Shown one piece after another: positions 22,890-33,600 of a DNA stretch of 64,000 bases. The notes beneath the pieces were generated by a model. It was given only the letters and a program-made list of their open reading frames with translations, did no database searches and was not told where the DNA came from. Made by a program: the position numbers and the translations under genes. This DNA comes from Mesocentrotus franciscanus (taxonomy: Eukaryota; Echinodermata; Echinoidea; Camarodonta; Strongylocentrotidae), in the NCBI GenBank assembly GCA_037976565.1, contig CP137683.1:8750025-8814024 (forward strand), in the 5' to 3' direction. Each line of letters opens with the position of its first letter. Position 1 is the first letter of the stretch.

Positions 22890-23830
22890 ACAGTGCCGCC
22901 CCCACTTTTTCAAATACCCGAAAAATTCCCCTTTTTATATAGGAATAGAAGTGCCCTCTTTTACTTTGACAAGTGTCCCTTTTTTTTTTAAAGAAGTGCC
23001 CTTTCTACTTCTAATGAATGCCCCTCTTCACCTCTGATATGTAACCCCTTTTATTTTTACTCTTGCCCTTTTTCTTTTCTAATAAGATCCCTTTTCCTTG
23101 TGATTAGTGCCCAATTTTTTTTTAATAACAGCCCCTTCTACTTCTCATAAATGCCCATTTTCACCTCTAATGCCCCTATTAGAATCTGATAGGAGCCCCT
23201 TTTCCTTCGACAAATACTCCTGATCAATTCTCATAAGCGTCTTTTATCATCTCTATTGAGTGCCGCTTTTCAGGTGCGAGAGGTGCCCCATTGTCACCTC
23301 TGGTATTGGCCTTTTCTTCTTTGACACGTGCTCCTTTTCTATCCTAATAAGTATCCTTTTTTTCTTCTGATAAGTGCCCCATTTTCTTTTCTCCATAACA
23401 TGCGCCACTATTATTCAAAGCGACTTAGAGCAACTCTTTATTCAATTTCCCCCTTGATACTATTATGATACTTATTAAAGGTCTTTTTAGTCTTTCATGA
23501 TTGGATTGTGCATAAAACCAATCATGATTTTCCCCCTCTTTATAAAATGTAATGTTTAGCACTGCAACCTCACAAATCTTAATTTGTTTGCTTGCTCGCT
23601 CGCAAATGAATATTAAGACCACCACACCCAACTGCAAGGCAGTATCTTGTAAAGAGAGAAACCAAAATTGAAATCAGCCCTGATAATGTAATCACAATCA
23701 TGACAATGTAGGGGTATATACCAACGTCAAAAAATCGTGTATCTTCGTTTTGAGTTTTCCCTTTCTAGGTTCCCCTTTTTTTCCAGAAAATGTCATTTCT
23801 TGTTGGTGCCCCGCCCTAATTTGGAAGACG
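22890..23830 (-). repeat. GTGCCC-rich foldback arm, right
   Basis: The inverted counterpart of 20830-22150: units such as 'gtgcccttttt', 'atgcccct' and the inverted GAGCGAGC block. Together with the left arm it brackets the polydom linker exon at 22181-22470. Confidence 0.8.
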
Positions 23831-24245
23831 CTCCGCTGCTCCTGTACCGACCAATCGAGATTCATGGTTTGTTTGTTTTGTTATTTCAGAGATCATCTGC
23901 TTTATTGTTATTGAACGGTTGATTCTCTAAAACATTTCAGAGATTCATCTTTATCTTTATGAGAATTTCAGTATAAAGTAGGCGGGGGAGATGCTAGAAA
24001 GGAGTGTCACAGAATTCGCGTTTGATGTATTATAACTTGGAAAAATATATAAATGAATACCTTTGTTATTTTACATTGTTTTCCCCCAAACCTTCGATGA
24101 TCTGTTTTTCTCGTCCCACCCTACCCACTTCTACTAAAATGAACTTGATATCACAGTGGATTTTGTATTAAATTTGCAATATGTCTAGATCAATCGCAGC
24201 TCTTTATAGGGCAGATCCTTGGTAGTTTTTTCGTCCAGTTCTTAC

Positions 24246-24467
24246 TTGCGCAGTCTGGCCAGGGCATCTTTAGGGGCTCGTTGTTCCCGCCGGATTCGCT
24301 CCACATATGTTGACCTCTCTCATTGGCAATGCAGGCGTAGATTTTCTCTATTTCCCCGGTGAAGTCGTACTTCTGTTTGCAAGAAACTCTACAGAGCTGG
24401 CCGCCTGCCGAGTTGACGCATGCTACTGCGCCATTCAGTGGTGGTTGGTAGTACTGACAGACGTAGT
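24246..24467 (-). CDS. SVEP1-like exon: CCP domain 4 (between HYR2 and linker)
   Basis: A 74-codon exon: YVCQYYQPPLNGAVAC, LCRVSCKQKYDFTGE, YACIANERGQHMW and MPWPDCA. It matches the divergent fourth CCP of SVEP1, including the PLNG/PVNG motif and a WPDC ending that leads directly into the linker exon. Confidence 0.88.
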
Positions 24468-25123
24468 CTGAGTGGTAAAGGAGATATGGGTTAAAGATTC
24501 AACTTGAGGATTTAAATGAACATGTACATGTCACAAAGATATGCTTTACTCAAACAAGAAAAATGTTTTACTATTCATAATTGAGGAACATGAACAAGTA
24601 TCTTTCAGTGGTAAATAAAAAAAAATAAGAAGACGATATTCATTCTATGAGTTACTGATTTATTTTCTTTCTGGTACGTTACTGACAAAACAGAATGAAG
24701 CTATTTCACGAATAACGCAATCGCAAAGACTTTCAAGAAGTTAACCTAAGACATAGTTTGATAACTTTGTCCAGCATCATTTAACATGTGCGAGCATTAC
24801 AATGACGTGTCATGTAATCCGAACATGACGTCTATAGGATAGGGTATTGAAGTGCCTGCGAATTGATTCCTTGAAAGTCTGCAAAGGTATCAACAACCAA
24901 CCATGACTTTTCTTTCAATGATATCATTATTAATGAACAAAAGCAACTCAATAGATTCGAACAATACATATTGTTACATATCGGTAACAGCAAACATGTT
25001 TACATCAGTTGTACATGATTGTGTCTATTTATGAAGTGGTAAAGCAAACTTATTGTGTTTAATACAAGGAACCCGCTCAACTTCATGGACATGTTTCAGC
25101 ATATTCATAAGAACATTACTTAC

Positions 25124-25381
25124 TAGACACCCTAATAGTGACGTTACAGTCTTGCGTGTTACCCGACGGGTCTGTTGCCCTCGCTACGACTTCCGTCTCA
25201 CCCAGCAGGAACCTCAACCCTGATGGTACACCAAGTGACTCAACGGACAAGGACCCCGAGTTATCCTCAAACTGGCTGGTATTTAAATCCTCGTCAATGA
25301 CGATGGCTCCTGCAGGATCCAACCCGAGATCCTGGAAGGAGACCTCACTGATGCAGTTCTTCAGTCTCGGTGGCTCTTCGT
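25124..25381 (-). CDS. SVEP1-like exon: HYR domain 2
   Basis: An 86-codon exon with EEPPRLKNCISEVSF, then FEDNSGSLSVES and GETEVVARATDPSGNTQDC. As in vertebrate SVEP1, the second HYR lacks the Trp of the canonical WxxP position but keeps the DNSG and DPSGN turns. It joins HYR1 through a shared Asp codon, phase 1. Confidence 0.9.
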
Positions 25382-25879
25382 CTGTTGCAATAAAAAGAAA
25401 GTTTTTATGTCAACTGAAGAGACCTGGTGCAGATATGGTTAAATTAAAAATATATAAAGGGATGCTCCTGTCCACTTGTTTTGCACCCTTAAAAGAAGCA
25501 CGCTCTAGCCTTTAGCTTTTCAGGTGAAGTGGTTTTTGATTGTTGTAAAAAAAAGTTTATATTGGATTTCCTGCTGTGAGAAACGCTGTTGTATGGAATC
25601 TATATGTATATTCAATGGTGGATGTGATTGGGTTGCAAAAAATCCAATCTAGCATACCTTGAATGTACATTGAAATCAAAAGAAGAATTTGCCCCTAATC
25701 ATATGTCTTGTTCTCCCCCTTTTTTTTTTTTTTTTTTTTTGCTTGCCAGAGAGTTTGGAGGAAAACGTTTCTGAAAGATGTGGGGTGCTTTTTTATTATT
25801 TTATGTGCCTATCATACAAGAAAATCCAAAACATTTTGGATTTGTGTCTCCTCCCCCTCCGGAGAGACAGAGAAATGGA

Positions 25880-26118
25880 TAGAGGGAAGGTTGAGAGAGG
25901 TTGAGAGAGGTTGAGAGAGAGAAAGAGAGGGTGAGAGAGAGAAAGAGAGAGAGAGGGAGAGAGGAGAGGAGAGAGAGGGAGAATAATGAGAGAAAGGGGA
26001 GAGACAGACTAGACTGACAGAGAGGGAGAGAAAGTGAGCGAGAGAGGTGGAGAGATAGAGGTGGAGAAAGAATGAAAAAATATATAGAGAGAGAGAGAGA
26101 GACAGGAAGGCTGGGGAG
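25880..26118. repeat. GAGA-rich purine tract
   Basis: About 240 bp of AGAGAGG-type words on the plus strand, starting about 20 bp from the HYR1 donor. It is a C/T tract in the transcript, close to the splice site. Confidence 0.88.
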
Positions 26119-26138
26119 CATTATTATTCAATCTTCAC

Positions 26139-26381
26139 CTCTGACCGTAACGGTGAAGCTGCAGTTCGCCACGTTTCCAGCCAAGTCGGTACCAGAGTAG
26201 GTCACCACCGTGGTGCCGATGTCAAACCGATACTGGGGCGAATGCGTTGCTTGCAGCTTGACCGGGATACCGGTATTATCCGTGGCATCAGGCACGTCCC
26301 ATTTGATGGTGCTGGTCGGCATCAAGAGGTCTGTGGGGTTACTGATATCATTTGGACAGGTTAACGTCGGAGGCTCGATGT
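26139..26381 (-). CDS. SVEP1-like exon: HYR domain 1
   Basis: An 81-codon exon with IEPPTLTCPNDI at the start, WDVPDATDNTGIPV in the middle and GTTVVTYSGTDLAGNVANC near the end. These are the hallmark PxxxCP, WxxPxxxDN and DxxGNxxxC positions of hyalin repeats. A purine-rich GAGA tract lies about 20 bp downstream of the donor (25880-26115). Confidence 0.92.
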
Positions 26382-26832
26382 CTGGATTCCAGTGAGAGGG
26401 GACAATGGGAAGAAATATTGTGAAAAGAAGGCTCTATCACGATTGAAGTGATGATGTAACATCCATGTCGTGGCTTCAGTAATCAAACAAGCCTCTATCT
26501 AAAAAAAATACTATAAATGGTTATCCTTTATGCAGATGGTGTACTGAAAGGGGTCAATCTAGACGGGATTTTGCCAATGTTACATGTAGCTCCATTTACC
26601 AAATGTTATATTCAATCGTCATGCGAGTTATTATATATAACCATGGATATCAACGGCTATCGTCCATTAAATTGGCATCATTAATTGTATAAACGTGTGT
26701 CTGATTATATCGACAGGTTTTTCCCCTTTTTTGAAAATTATCTTTTTTAAGGGCAAGTCACTCTCTCCATTTGATATGCTTTCTTAGTTTAACTGAGGGC
26801 TGCAAGCACGCTGTAGCCCTCCTTTATCGTGT

Positions 26833-26835
<3 letters not shown>

Positions 26836-26878
<43 letters not shown>

Positions 26879-26886
26879 TATATATG
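26836..26886. repeat. TA dinucleotide microsatellite
   Basis: About 20 TA repeats with one interruption, in the HYR1-CCP3 intron. Confidence 0.95.
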
Positions 26887-27479
26887 CATTAAACCTCAAT
26901 TTCTGATATACCTTTTCTTTACAATGTCATGTACCGTATTAGAAAAATGTATCAAGTGTAAATGAATCAAATGGAAATGTCACATTAGTGCACATGAATA
27001 TGAATGTTTGAAAAGATGGTATTTAAATAAATTATCAAGTATCAGTTATCACTATTTTAATAATGAATAAATACAGCATATTCATGTATCTGCATTGTGT
27101 ATCTCCAAGGAAAGAACGCACTTACGTTAAATTTGGTGAAAGCATGTCAGGATGCCTGTTATTTTCTAAACCGATAATCATTTTCACCTAAAACATACAC
27201 AGGAACTTATCTTCACGATACAATTGAGAACTTCAAATACTAATTGAATCCTCTGAATTGTAAAACCCGTTTTCATTCTCTTCGTTCTCTTTAGGAGCTC
27301 TCATTTGGAATGGCGTTTAGCTTTGTTGTTAATATGATGTTGTTCAAATACTGTGCCAAAAAAAAAGGTTCGTCCTTCCGAATTCTGGATTACAAGGAAG
27401 GATAATTGGACCCCGAGAAATCAGACAAGATCAGTATTGGACCATAAAATCCTTGTGGCGACCAATTCTTAATAATTAT

Positions 27480-28800
27480 ACCAATCAAATTCATTGATAG
27501 TCAAATGCAATCTGCATGTAGATCTTGTCATAGCATTGAAACTGCTCTTTTACGTGTATATAATGATTTATTGTTAGCTGTGGACCAAGGTGATGAAGCT
27601 ATTTTTTTTTTAGGGAGGGTCCCCCTCCATGGATCCGCGCCTGGGTACTGCCTTGAATTGGTTTAAAACATATTTTATGAATCGTTCTCAATCTGTTGGC
27701 ATTAATGACTCTTTATCCAAACCTCATGTACCACTTAAAGGTGTTCCTTAGGGATCCATCATTGGCCCTTTATCATTTACTTTATATACTGCACCAATTG
27801 AAAATATTATTAAAGCGCATGGTTTAGGCCGAATGATATATGAAGATGACACTCAAGTTGATGTTGTTTTGAAACGTGATTCCGACCATTCTGTCATTAC
27901 CAAACTTGGAAGATGTATCAATGATATCAGAGCTTGGTCCACTGCTAATGATATGAAATTAAATTGAGGATAGAACTGAGGTTATTCATGTAACATCTCA
28001 ATTTAGAATGTCCTCCCATTTACCATTTGTCGAAATTGTTCCAATACAACCTGTCAAAGCTTTCAGCCTGTCAGCTTCATATGCCTTTTACATGATAGGT
28101 CGTATTAGAAAAGAAATTGATCAAAAATCCACTAAAACGCTTAAACATGCATTTATCACATGCCGTCTTGATCAATGCAATAACCTTCTTTATGGCCTTC
28201 CGGACTCACACATTGCAAATTTCAAGAGAATCCAAAACTCTGCTGCCAGGCTTGTAGCACGCACAAGTTCTTGTGAACACATCCCTCCAGTACTTCGCAA
28301 ATTGCATTAGTTGCCGGTGATGTACCGCATTATGTACAAACTCTTGGTTTTTAACTTATATATGTGTTCATGAATTGGCACCAATTTATCTGCAAGAACT
28401 TATCCAGGAATACAAACCCTCACGCAATCTACGGTCATCTTCACAATCAAATCTCGTATCTACTTCGGTGTTAACTCTTTCTTATGTCATCGCTCTTTTC
28501 GCAAAGCTTCTGCTGAACTTTGGAACAAACTACCTTTACATGTCAAAAACTGTCAGACACGTCAGACTGTCAATCAATTTCAAACTCATTTAAGACACAT
28601 TTATTCAAAATTGCTTTTGATGATTAACTTACTCTGTTCACATTGATGTATATTTCATATGTGTTGTCATTTGTAGGTTTATTTGTAATTTTTTGTTTAA
28701 TATATAATTGTTTATCATTGTATTTTCTTTGTTATAGCGCTTAGAGACTTCGGTGGAAAGCGCCGTTTAATCACCGTTTTATTATTATTAGTATTATTAT
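27480..28800 (+). mobile_element. CR1/L2-like LINE, internally deleted and decayed
   Basis: In order: SIETALLRVYNDLLLAVDQGD (RT N-terminal part), then after a deletion SQSVGINDSL, GVP-stop-GSIIGPLSF, MIYEDDTQVD (catalytic YxDD, usually YADD, here YEDD), and the C-terminal HAFITCRLDQCNNLLYGLP and RIQNSAARLVART. It ends in a TTATTATTA tail. Stops and frameshifts make it inactive. Confidence 0.85.
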
Positions 28801-28904
28801 TATTGATTTCCTTACTTAGATATGATACAAAGAAATATATTTCTTCATTGAGCTGTATACATGGTGTCCTTAAAGTAACTTTCATCTTGGCGTCCCCAGG
28901 GTAG

Positions 28905-29700
28905 GTTCTTAGGCCCCATCACACCGAACTAGTTCTCAATACGTTCTGGAAAATGTTGCCAAACGGGTTCAAACTGTGTGCGAACGGAGTTGAACGTCGT
29001 AGCAACTGTTTACGATCTGTTTCAGAACTTCATGGACGGGCTCGGACTGGCTATATGGGAGAGTGTTCTAGAACTTTGAGCCTGTTCAAAATTGTCCCCG
29101 TCCTGCAATTAGACGGAGTGACAACGTACTTAAAACGAGGAGGACGTACTACAAACGGACTGATTGCCGTACTATGAACGGAATGGCCGTACTTTGATCC
29201 TACCATGAACGTGTTACAACGTGCTGTAGTCGAGCATCAATTGGCAGCAGCTAAGCCCCCATCACACCAAACTAGTTCTCACTACGTTCCGGAACCGTCC
29301 TAGAAAATCGTTAAAAAATGGTAATGGTCGGGGTCGAAGGTGTAAATAATGTCTATAATACGATCCTAGATCGTTCATAAACAGTCCTCAATACGTCCAT
29401 CTCGTCTGTACCCCGTCTACAGTCAGTTCAAATCAAGTTCAGATCGGGTAAATTTGCCATTTCCAAGCAGTTCAAGCCTGTCCGTAATCGGTTTCAACCA
29501 GTTCTTAACTAGTTCTATCTCGTTCTCAATACGTCCAATCCATTCTAACTAGTTCGTAACACGTTTGTAGCACGTTCCTAGTAGGACCGAAGTACGGCAA
29601 TTCCGTTCGTAGTACGTCCATCTCGTTTTAAGTACGTTGTCAGTCCGTCTAATTGCAGGACGGGGACAATTTTGAACAGGCTCAAAGGCGTTAGAATCCA
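28905..29700. mobile_element. Nested MITE cluster with CCCCATCACACC ends
   Basis: 'cccatcacaccgaactagttctca' occurs at 28915 and nearly the same at 29264. An inner pair, 'aaaattgtccccgtcctgcaatt' near 29088 and its inverse near 29655, is inverted. 'cgttct', 'acgtact' and 'agttc' words fill the space. There is no coding content; it looks like an insertion of one copy into another or a foldback element. Confidence 0.7.
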
Positions 29701-29794
29701 GAGTGACCTGGCAAAATGTTGCGAAGTATTATTTTGTTTTTAAATTTCTCGGATTTTGCTATTAGAGTCTTCGCCTCCTTCTATTTTTAAAATA

Positions 29795-29990
29795 TAGTTG
29801 TCTCCCAACCGGGAGATTCCAAGTTAGAACCAAGTCGATGCACTAGTCTACTTTGGTAACGCACTAATCCTCATTAATAAGTCCCTTGGAGAAGACTTCT
29901 TTCCAAAGTCCTCTCCAAAAATCCGTCGGTCCCATGGTTGCTTACTTGGAAGCAAATACTTTCTTTCTGAGCAGTCAGGTACAAAATAAA
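29795..29990 (+). mobile_element. SINE body, decayed copy
   Basis: Shares 'aaccgggaga', 'ggtaacgcactaatcctcatt' and 'cttggagaagac' with the tRNA-headed SINE at 37735-37925, same orientation. The head is not recognisable. Confidence 0.55.
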
Positions 29991-30300
29991 ACTATTAAAA
30001 GCAAATTATTTTGAAAGGTTATTTGACACATTCTCCGACAATTGATCCGCGATAATTTTCATGCACTAAAAGAATTCCTAACTTAAGCCCTTGAGGCATA
30101 GGCCCAACACTCTACCTTACTGTTACCTCACCTACAACCTTATTGCAACCGTGACCTTAACCTGATATCCTTGACGCCATAAACATGATAAAGCCCGGAG
30201 CATATGTCATCGAAAACACAATTACCAAACAAATTTATCAAAAGGTAAATGGAATTTCGAAAAGAGCCATTTCAAGCGGAATGACGCAGGATCTATTCAC

Positions 30301-30498
30301 CTCTACACGTTATATCGGCAGCAGGTACGCTCCAGGTCCCGTCAGCCAGACATGTAACACTGTCAACGTTTCCTTCAACCTGGTAGCCAGATTTGCAGTC
30401 GTAAGTGCACACCTGTTCGAATCTGGGGGTCTCCAAGCAGATGCCGGCCGGATCGATACGCTTAGGGTTGTCGACGGAGAGCACAGGGCAAGATACCT
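30301..30498 (-). CDS. SVEP1-like exon: CCP/sushi domain 3
   Basis: A 66-codon phase 1-1 exon: VSCPVLSVDNPKRIDPAG, then FEQVCTYDCKSGYQVEGN, SVTCLADGTWSVP and ITCR. All four cysteines and the GTW signature are present. It joins in frame to the preceding CCP through a Lys codon. The donor is GTGAAT, weaker than its neighbours. Confidence 0.9.
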
Positions 30499-30994
30499 CT
30501 GTTTTCAATATTGGAGTAAAGGTGATATTTTTAGATTTATATTAATAATGATACGTTGTGACGTTTGATTGCATAGATATAGCAGAATAATTAAATTTTA
30601 TAAAATGGCACCTGAATGATGTCACAAAGCAATAGAACTGTTCACTCAAGTCAAGTTGAGATGGTAATATATTTATGTATCGTTGGGCCAAATTTGATGG
30701 AATTTGATTTTACAGGTTTTCATAAGCTATCAGTGGCACAAATACAAAATATAGTAAAGATGTAGAAAATTCTGTATACAGCGTATTTAATTGTAACACT
30801 CTTTTCATTAATCCTAATACTTTTTTTTCATTCAAATTCGTCTCAAAATTTCGCGATCTTGCACAACCCATTGTCAATTTCGTATTTGGTCATTTATTTT
30901 CGAAGTTTTTCAATCAGTTTTTACTTTATGAAAGTGTCGTGGTATTGTGGTTTATTCACTAGACTAGAACTAACGTTTTCAACAAGACGTTAAT

Positions 30995-31110
30995 CTAAGC
31001 TTGCCACTCTCCACCAAGGTGTAAATAGGTACCTAGTAATTGCTGAGGTAATAATAATTGCAGGGCCCGCAGGAAGAGTACCAATACTAATAAGGCTACT
31101 GGGTAAATAA
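30995..31110 (+). repeat. Fragment of the SINE body seen at 11895-12175
   Basis: Contains 'cttgccactctccacc' and 'aggtacctagtaattg' in the order of the other copy, without a tRNA head. Confidence 0.45.
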
Positions 31111-31589
31111 GACCAAGTTATCATTATTAGTTTAATCATTGGCTTGTGCATACATTTTGGTTAATACCAATCTATATCCGACATCCTCTCCTACTAACGT
31201 ACAATTGCATGACTCAGTTTCGTTTTGCATTCAATATTGCCAAAGAGCATATAAATTCGCCACATGTTATTTGAAGATTTAAAGTACCCGATGACCTTTG
31301 ATAAGCAAAGATGGATTTGGTCATTACTACAGAGAATCACTCTTTTGAGACGAATTCAGATGAACTCTGAAGAATTGGATGGATTTAAAAAAATTAATTA
31401 TTAACTTGAACGACAAATGACTAGATTCCATTTAAAATTTGCACAACATTTTCACGTTCCAGGATTATTTGAAGGAAACTGAGAAGACCATGATTACGTG
31501 AATGAAACTCTGGGAATAATGATGAAATTGAATAAAAATTGTGTTGTAATTAATGGAGAAAAAAACAAGAATTTTTAAAATGTCTTTAC

Positions 31590-31799
31590 TTTTGCAAGGA
31601 TCTTGTTCATCATCCTCAATAGACCACTGGGCACCTTTTTCACTACCCTCCCTCTGGCATGTGACGTTGGTAACCGCACCCCTCTTGAATTCATACCCTT
31701 GTTCGCACCGGAGCTCACATACGGTACCCATGCTGCGGTCAAGGCTATTGCAGGTACGAACCGCGTGGTTTGTGTCCTTCAGGGGTCCGCATGTGATTT
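31590..31799 (-). CDS. SVEP1-like exon: CCP/sushi domain 2
   Basis: A 70-codon phase 1-1 exon encoding EITCGPLKD, then RTCNS, GTVCELRCEQGYEF, NVTCQREG and QWSIEDD, ending at DPCK. Cysteine order and the conserved Trp fit a CCP; the extra acidic run before the last Cys is as in the third-to-fourth Cys loop of longer CCPs. The donor is GTAAAG. Confidence 0.88.
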
Positions 31800-32868
31800 C
31801 TGTGGATAGATAAGAGATACACAAAGAGCAAAGGTAATGTGTTATTCAGTGGCGTAGGATAAAAGGCACGTGCCCCCAATAGAATGACGAAGAAAATACT
31901 GAAAAAGAAAATATTGAATGAGAGACAAGGATAGAGATAAATGAGTAAAGGATTAAAACAGAAGTTGACATGACGACTTCCCCCTAATCAGAAGCCTTGT
32001 AAAGTAGCACATTATTTTCTGAGAGAGAGTGATCCCCCTCCCTTCACACACACGATGCACGGACTCACGCTACGCCGCTGGCGTTATCAATGTATATATT
32101 TCAGAACTAGACAGCTCATAGTGATGATTAGACAATGACATACAGCATCTTGAACTCACTTAAATGTCTATTCCACACGAGGCGTCATTAATATACTGAC
32201 GTTGGACTGTGCCAACGGCTGGCAGGGTCTTTGACGCGTCATATGAGTCGGTGACATCGTACAAGTGGTAAACACAAATAAATAGTGCAACCATTGTGTT
32301 GGATCACTGGCGCATGCACTAATTTCCACATAGGCTTGATTAGCGTCGGTAATAACGCAGTCGAAATAACGCATCATGTGCAACTGGCATCCTTCATTTC
32401 TGAATTGGCAACCAGGATATTCATAATTTTAATCTATTAACAACTTTGAATATCATGGTTTACTGTAAGAGCCCAACGTTTACAAATTTGAGGATCCTCA
32501 TCAAGCAGGACGTATAACAGGGAGTAACGTTAAGTACGTAACATTCTTGAACAAAGAAAAATTGTCTGAACCATTAAAAGTTGTGACAAGACACGGTATT
32601 TCACATCGGATATGAAAGTATTTTCAGTACGTATTTGTCATAGAAAACTTGCATGATGTTTTCTGCACATCTGCAAATGCCTTTTCTTTATAATTACCTA
32701 GACCGGGTTTTTATGGCAGGGTCGAGATCCTCATTGTTTCATCGTTTTTTAAAAACTTATTTGCGATCGAGCATGACATCACGATGTCCAAATTGTCCTT
32801 TCTTTGTGTTTCGCTATTCTGTTTTCTTTCTAAATCAATCTACCAAAATAATGATATTGATTACATAC

Positions 32869-33051
32869 TTTCACATTGGAGTGGGGTTCCCGACCACCGT
32901 TTTGTTGCTAAGCACGTGATCTGTTCTTGGCCAGCCATTGGTCGGTACTCATCTCGACACTGGAATTGACAGGTAGAATCGAAGGTTGTATCGCACACAT
33001 CCATGATCACACCGTCTATGTTTGCGTTATTCAGACCTGGACATAGGATTA
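32869..33051 (-). CDS. SVEP1-like exon: CCP/sushi domain 1
   Basis: A 61-codon phase 1-1 exon. The first bases complete a Leu codon from the ephrin-like exon and give ILCPGLNN. The four-cysteine CCP pattern follows: CDTTFDSTCQFQC, then EQITCLATKRWSG with the conserved Trp, then PLQCE. The acceptor reads CTAG at 33052-33055. A partial copy of its 5' half lies at 33147-33227. Confidence 0.88.
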
Positions 33052-33079
33052 CTAGACACACACACAAAACAAGAAATAA

Positions 33080-33600
33080 AGCTAGATAATAAATAAATTA
33101 ATTAACAAACAAATACAAAATAAATAAATAACAAATGAATGAAGTTGGTATCGCACTCCTCCATGATTGGCATACCATTTATATAAAAATATAGGATTAT
33201 TCAGATCTAGACACCGGATTACTAAACAAAAAAAATTTAATAAATAGATACATTTATTAATTTATATATAAGTGAATACAAACAATTACAAATAGCGCCT
33301 TGTGCATGATGCGTCCTGGATAATGCCGATTTATTGTTATAATTAATGTAAATATAGAAATCGATAAAAATAAATAAATGAATTAAGAAATGACGGAAAT
33401 AAGAAATGACTAAATGACTGACTGAATAAATGAATGACTAAATAAATAAATAATAAAACTAATAAATTAACAAAGAACAGACAAAGTAATAAATAAAGAA
33501 ACAAATCAACAAATACATAAACAAACAAATTAATAAAAGGATGAAAGAAAATTTAAAAAATGAAAATAAATAAATGAATAAATAAACTCAAAAAGACATT
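33080..33600. repeat. AAAT/AAAC-rich simple repeat tract
   Basis: Degenerate AAATAAAT, AATGAAT and AACAAAT words, in a polydom intron. It interrupts the decayed CCP1 copy. Confidence 0.85.
33147..33227 (-). pseudogene. Partial decayed copy of CCP1 exon and its acceptor
   Basis: Bases matching the 5' half of the CCP1 exon recur: a 'gtatcgcac' block, 'catgat', 'attattcagatct' and 'ggattacta'. AT-rich insertions disrupt the frame and the 3' half is missing. It sits inside an AAAT-rich repeat tract. Confidence 0.65.

Noticed and set aside
25801..26121. Ser/Leu-rich 106-codon frame
   Set aside because: Shadow of the purine-rich GAGA tract.
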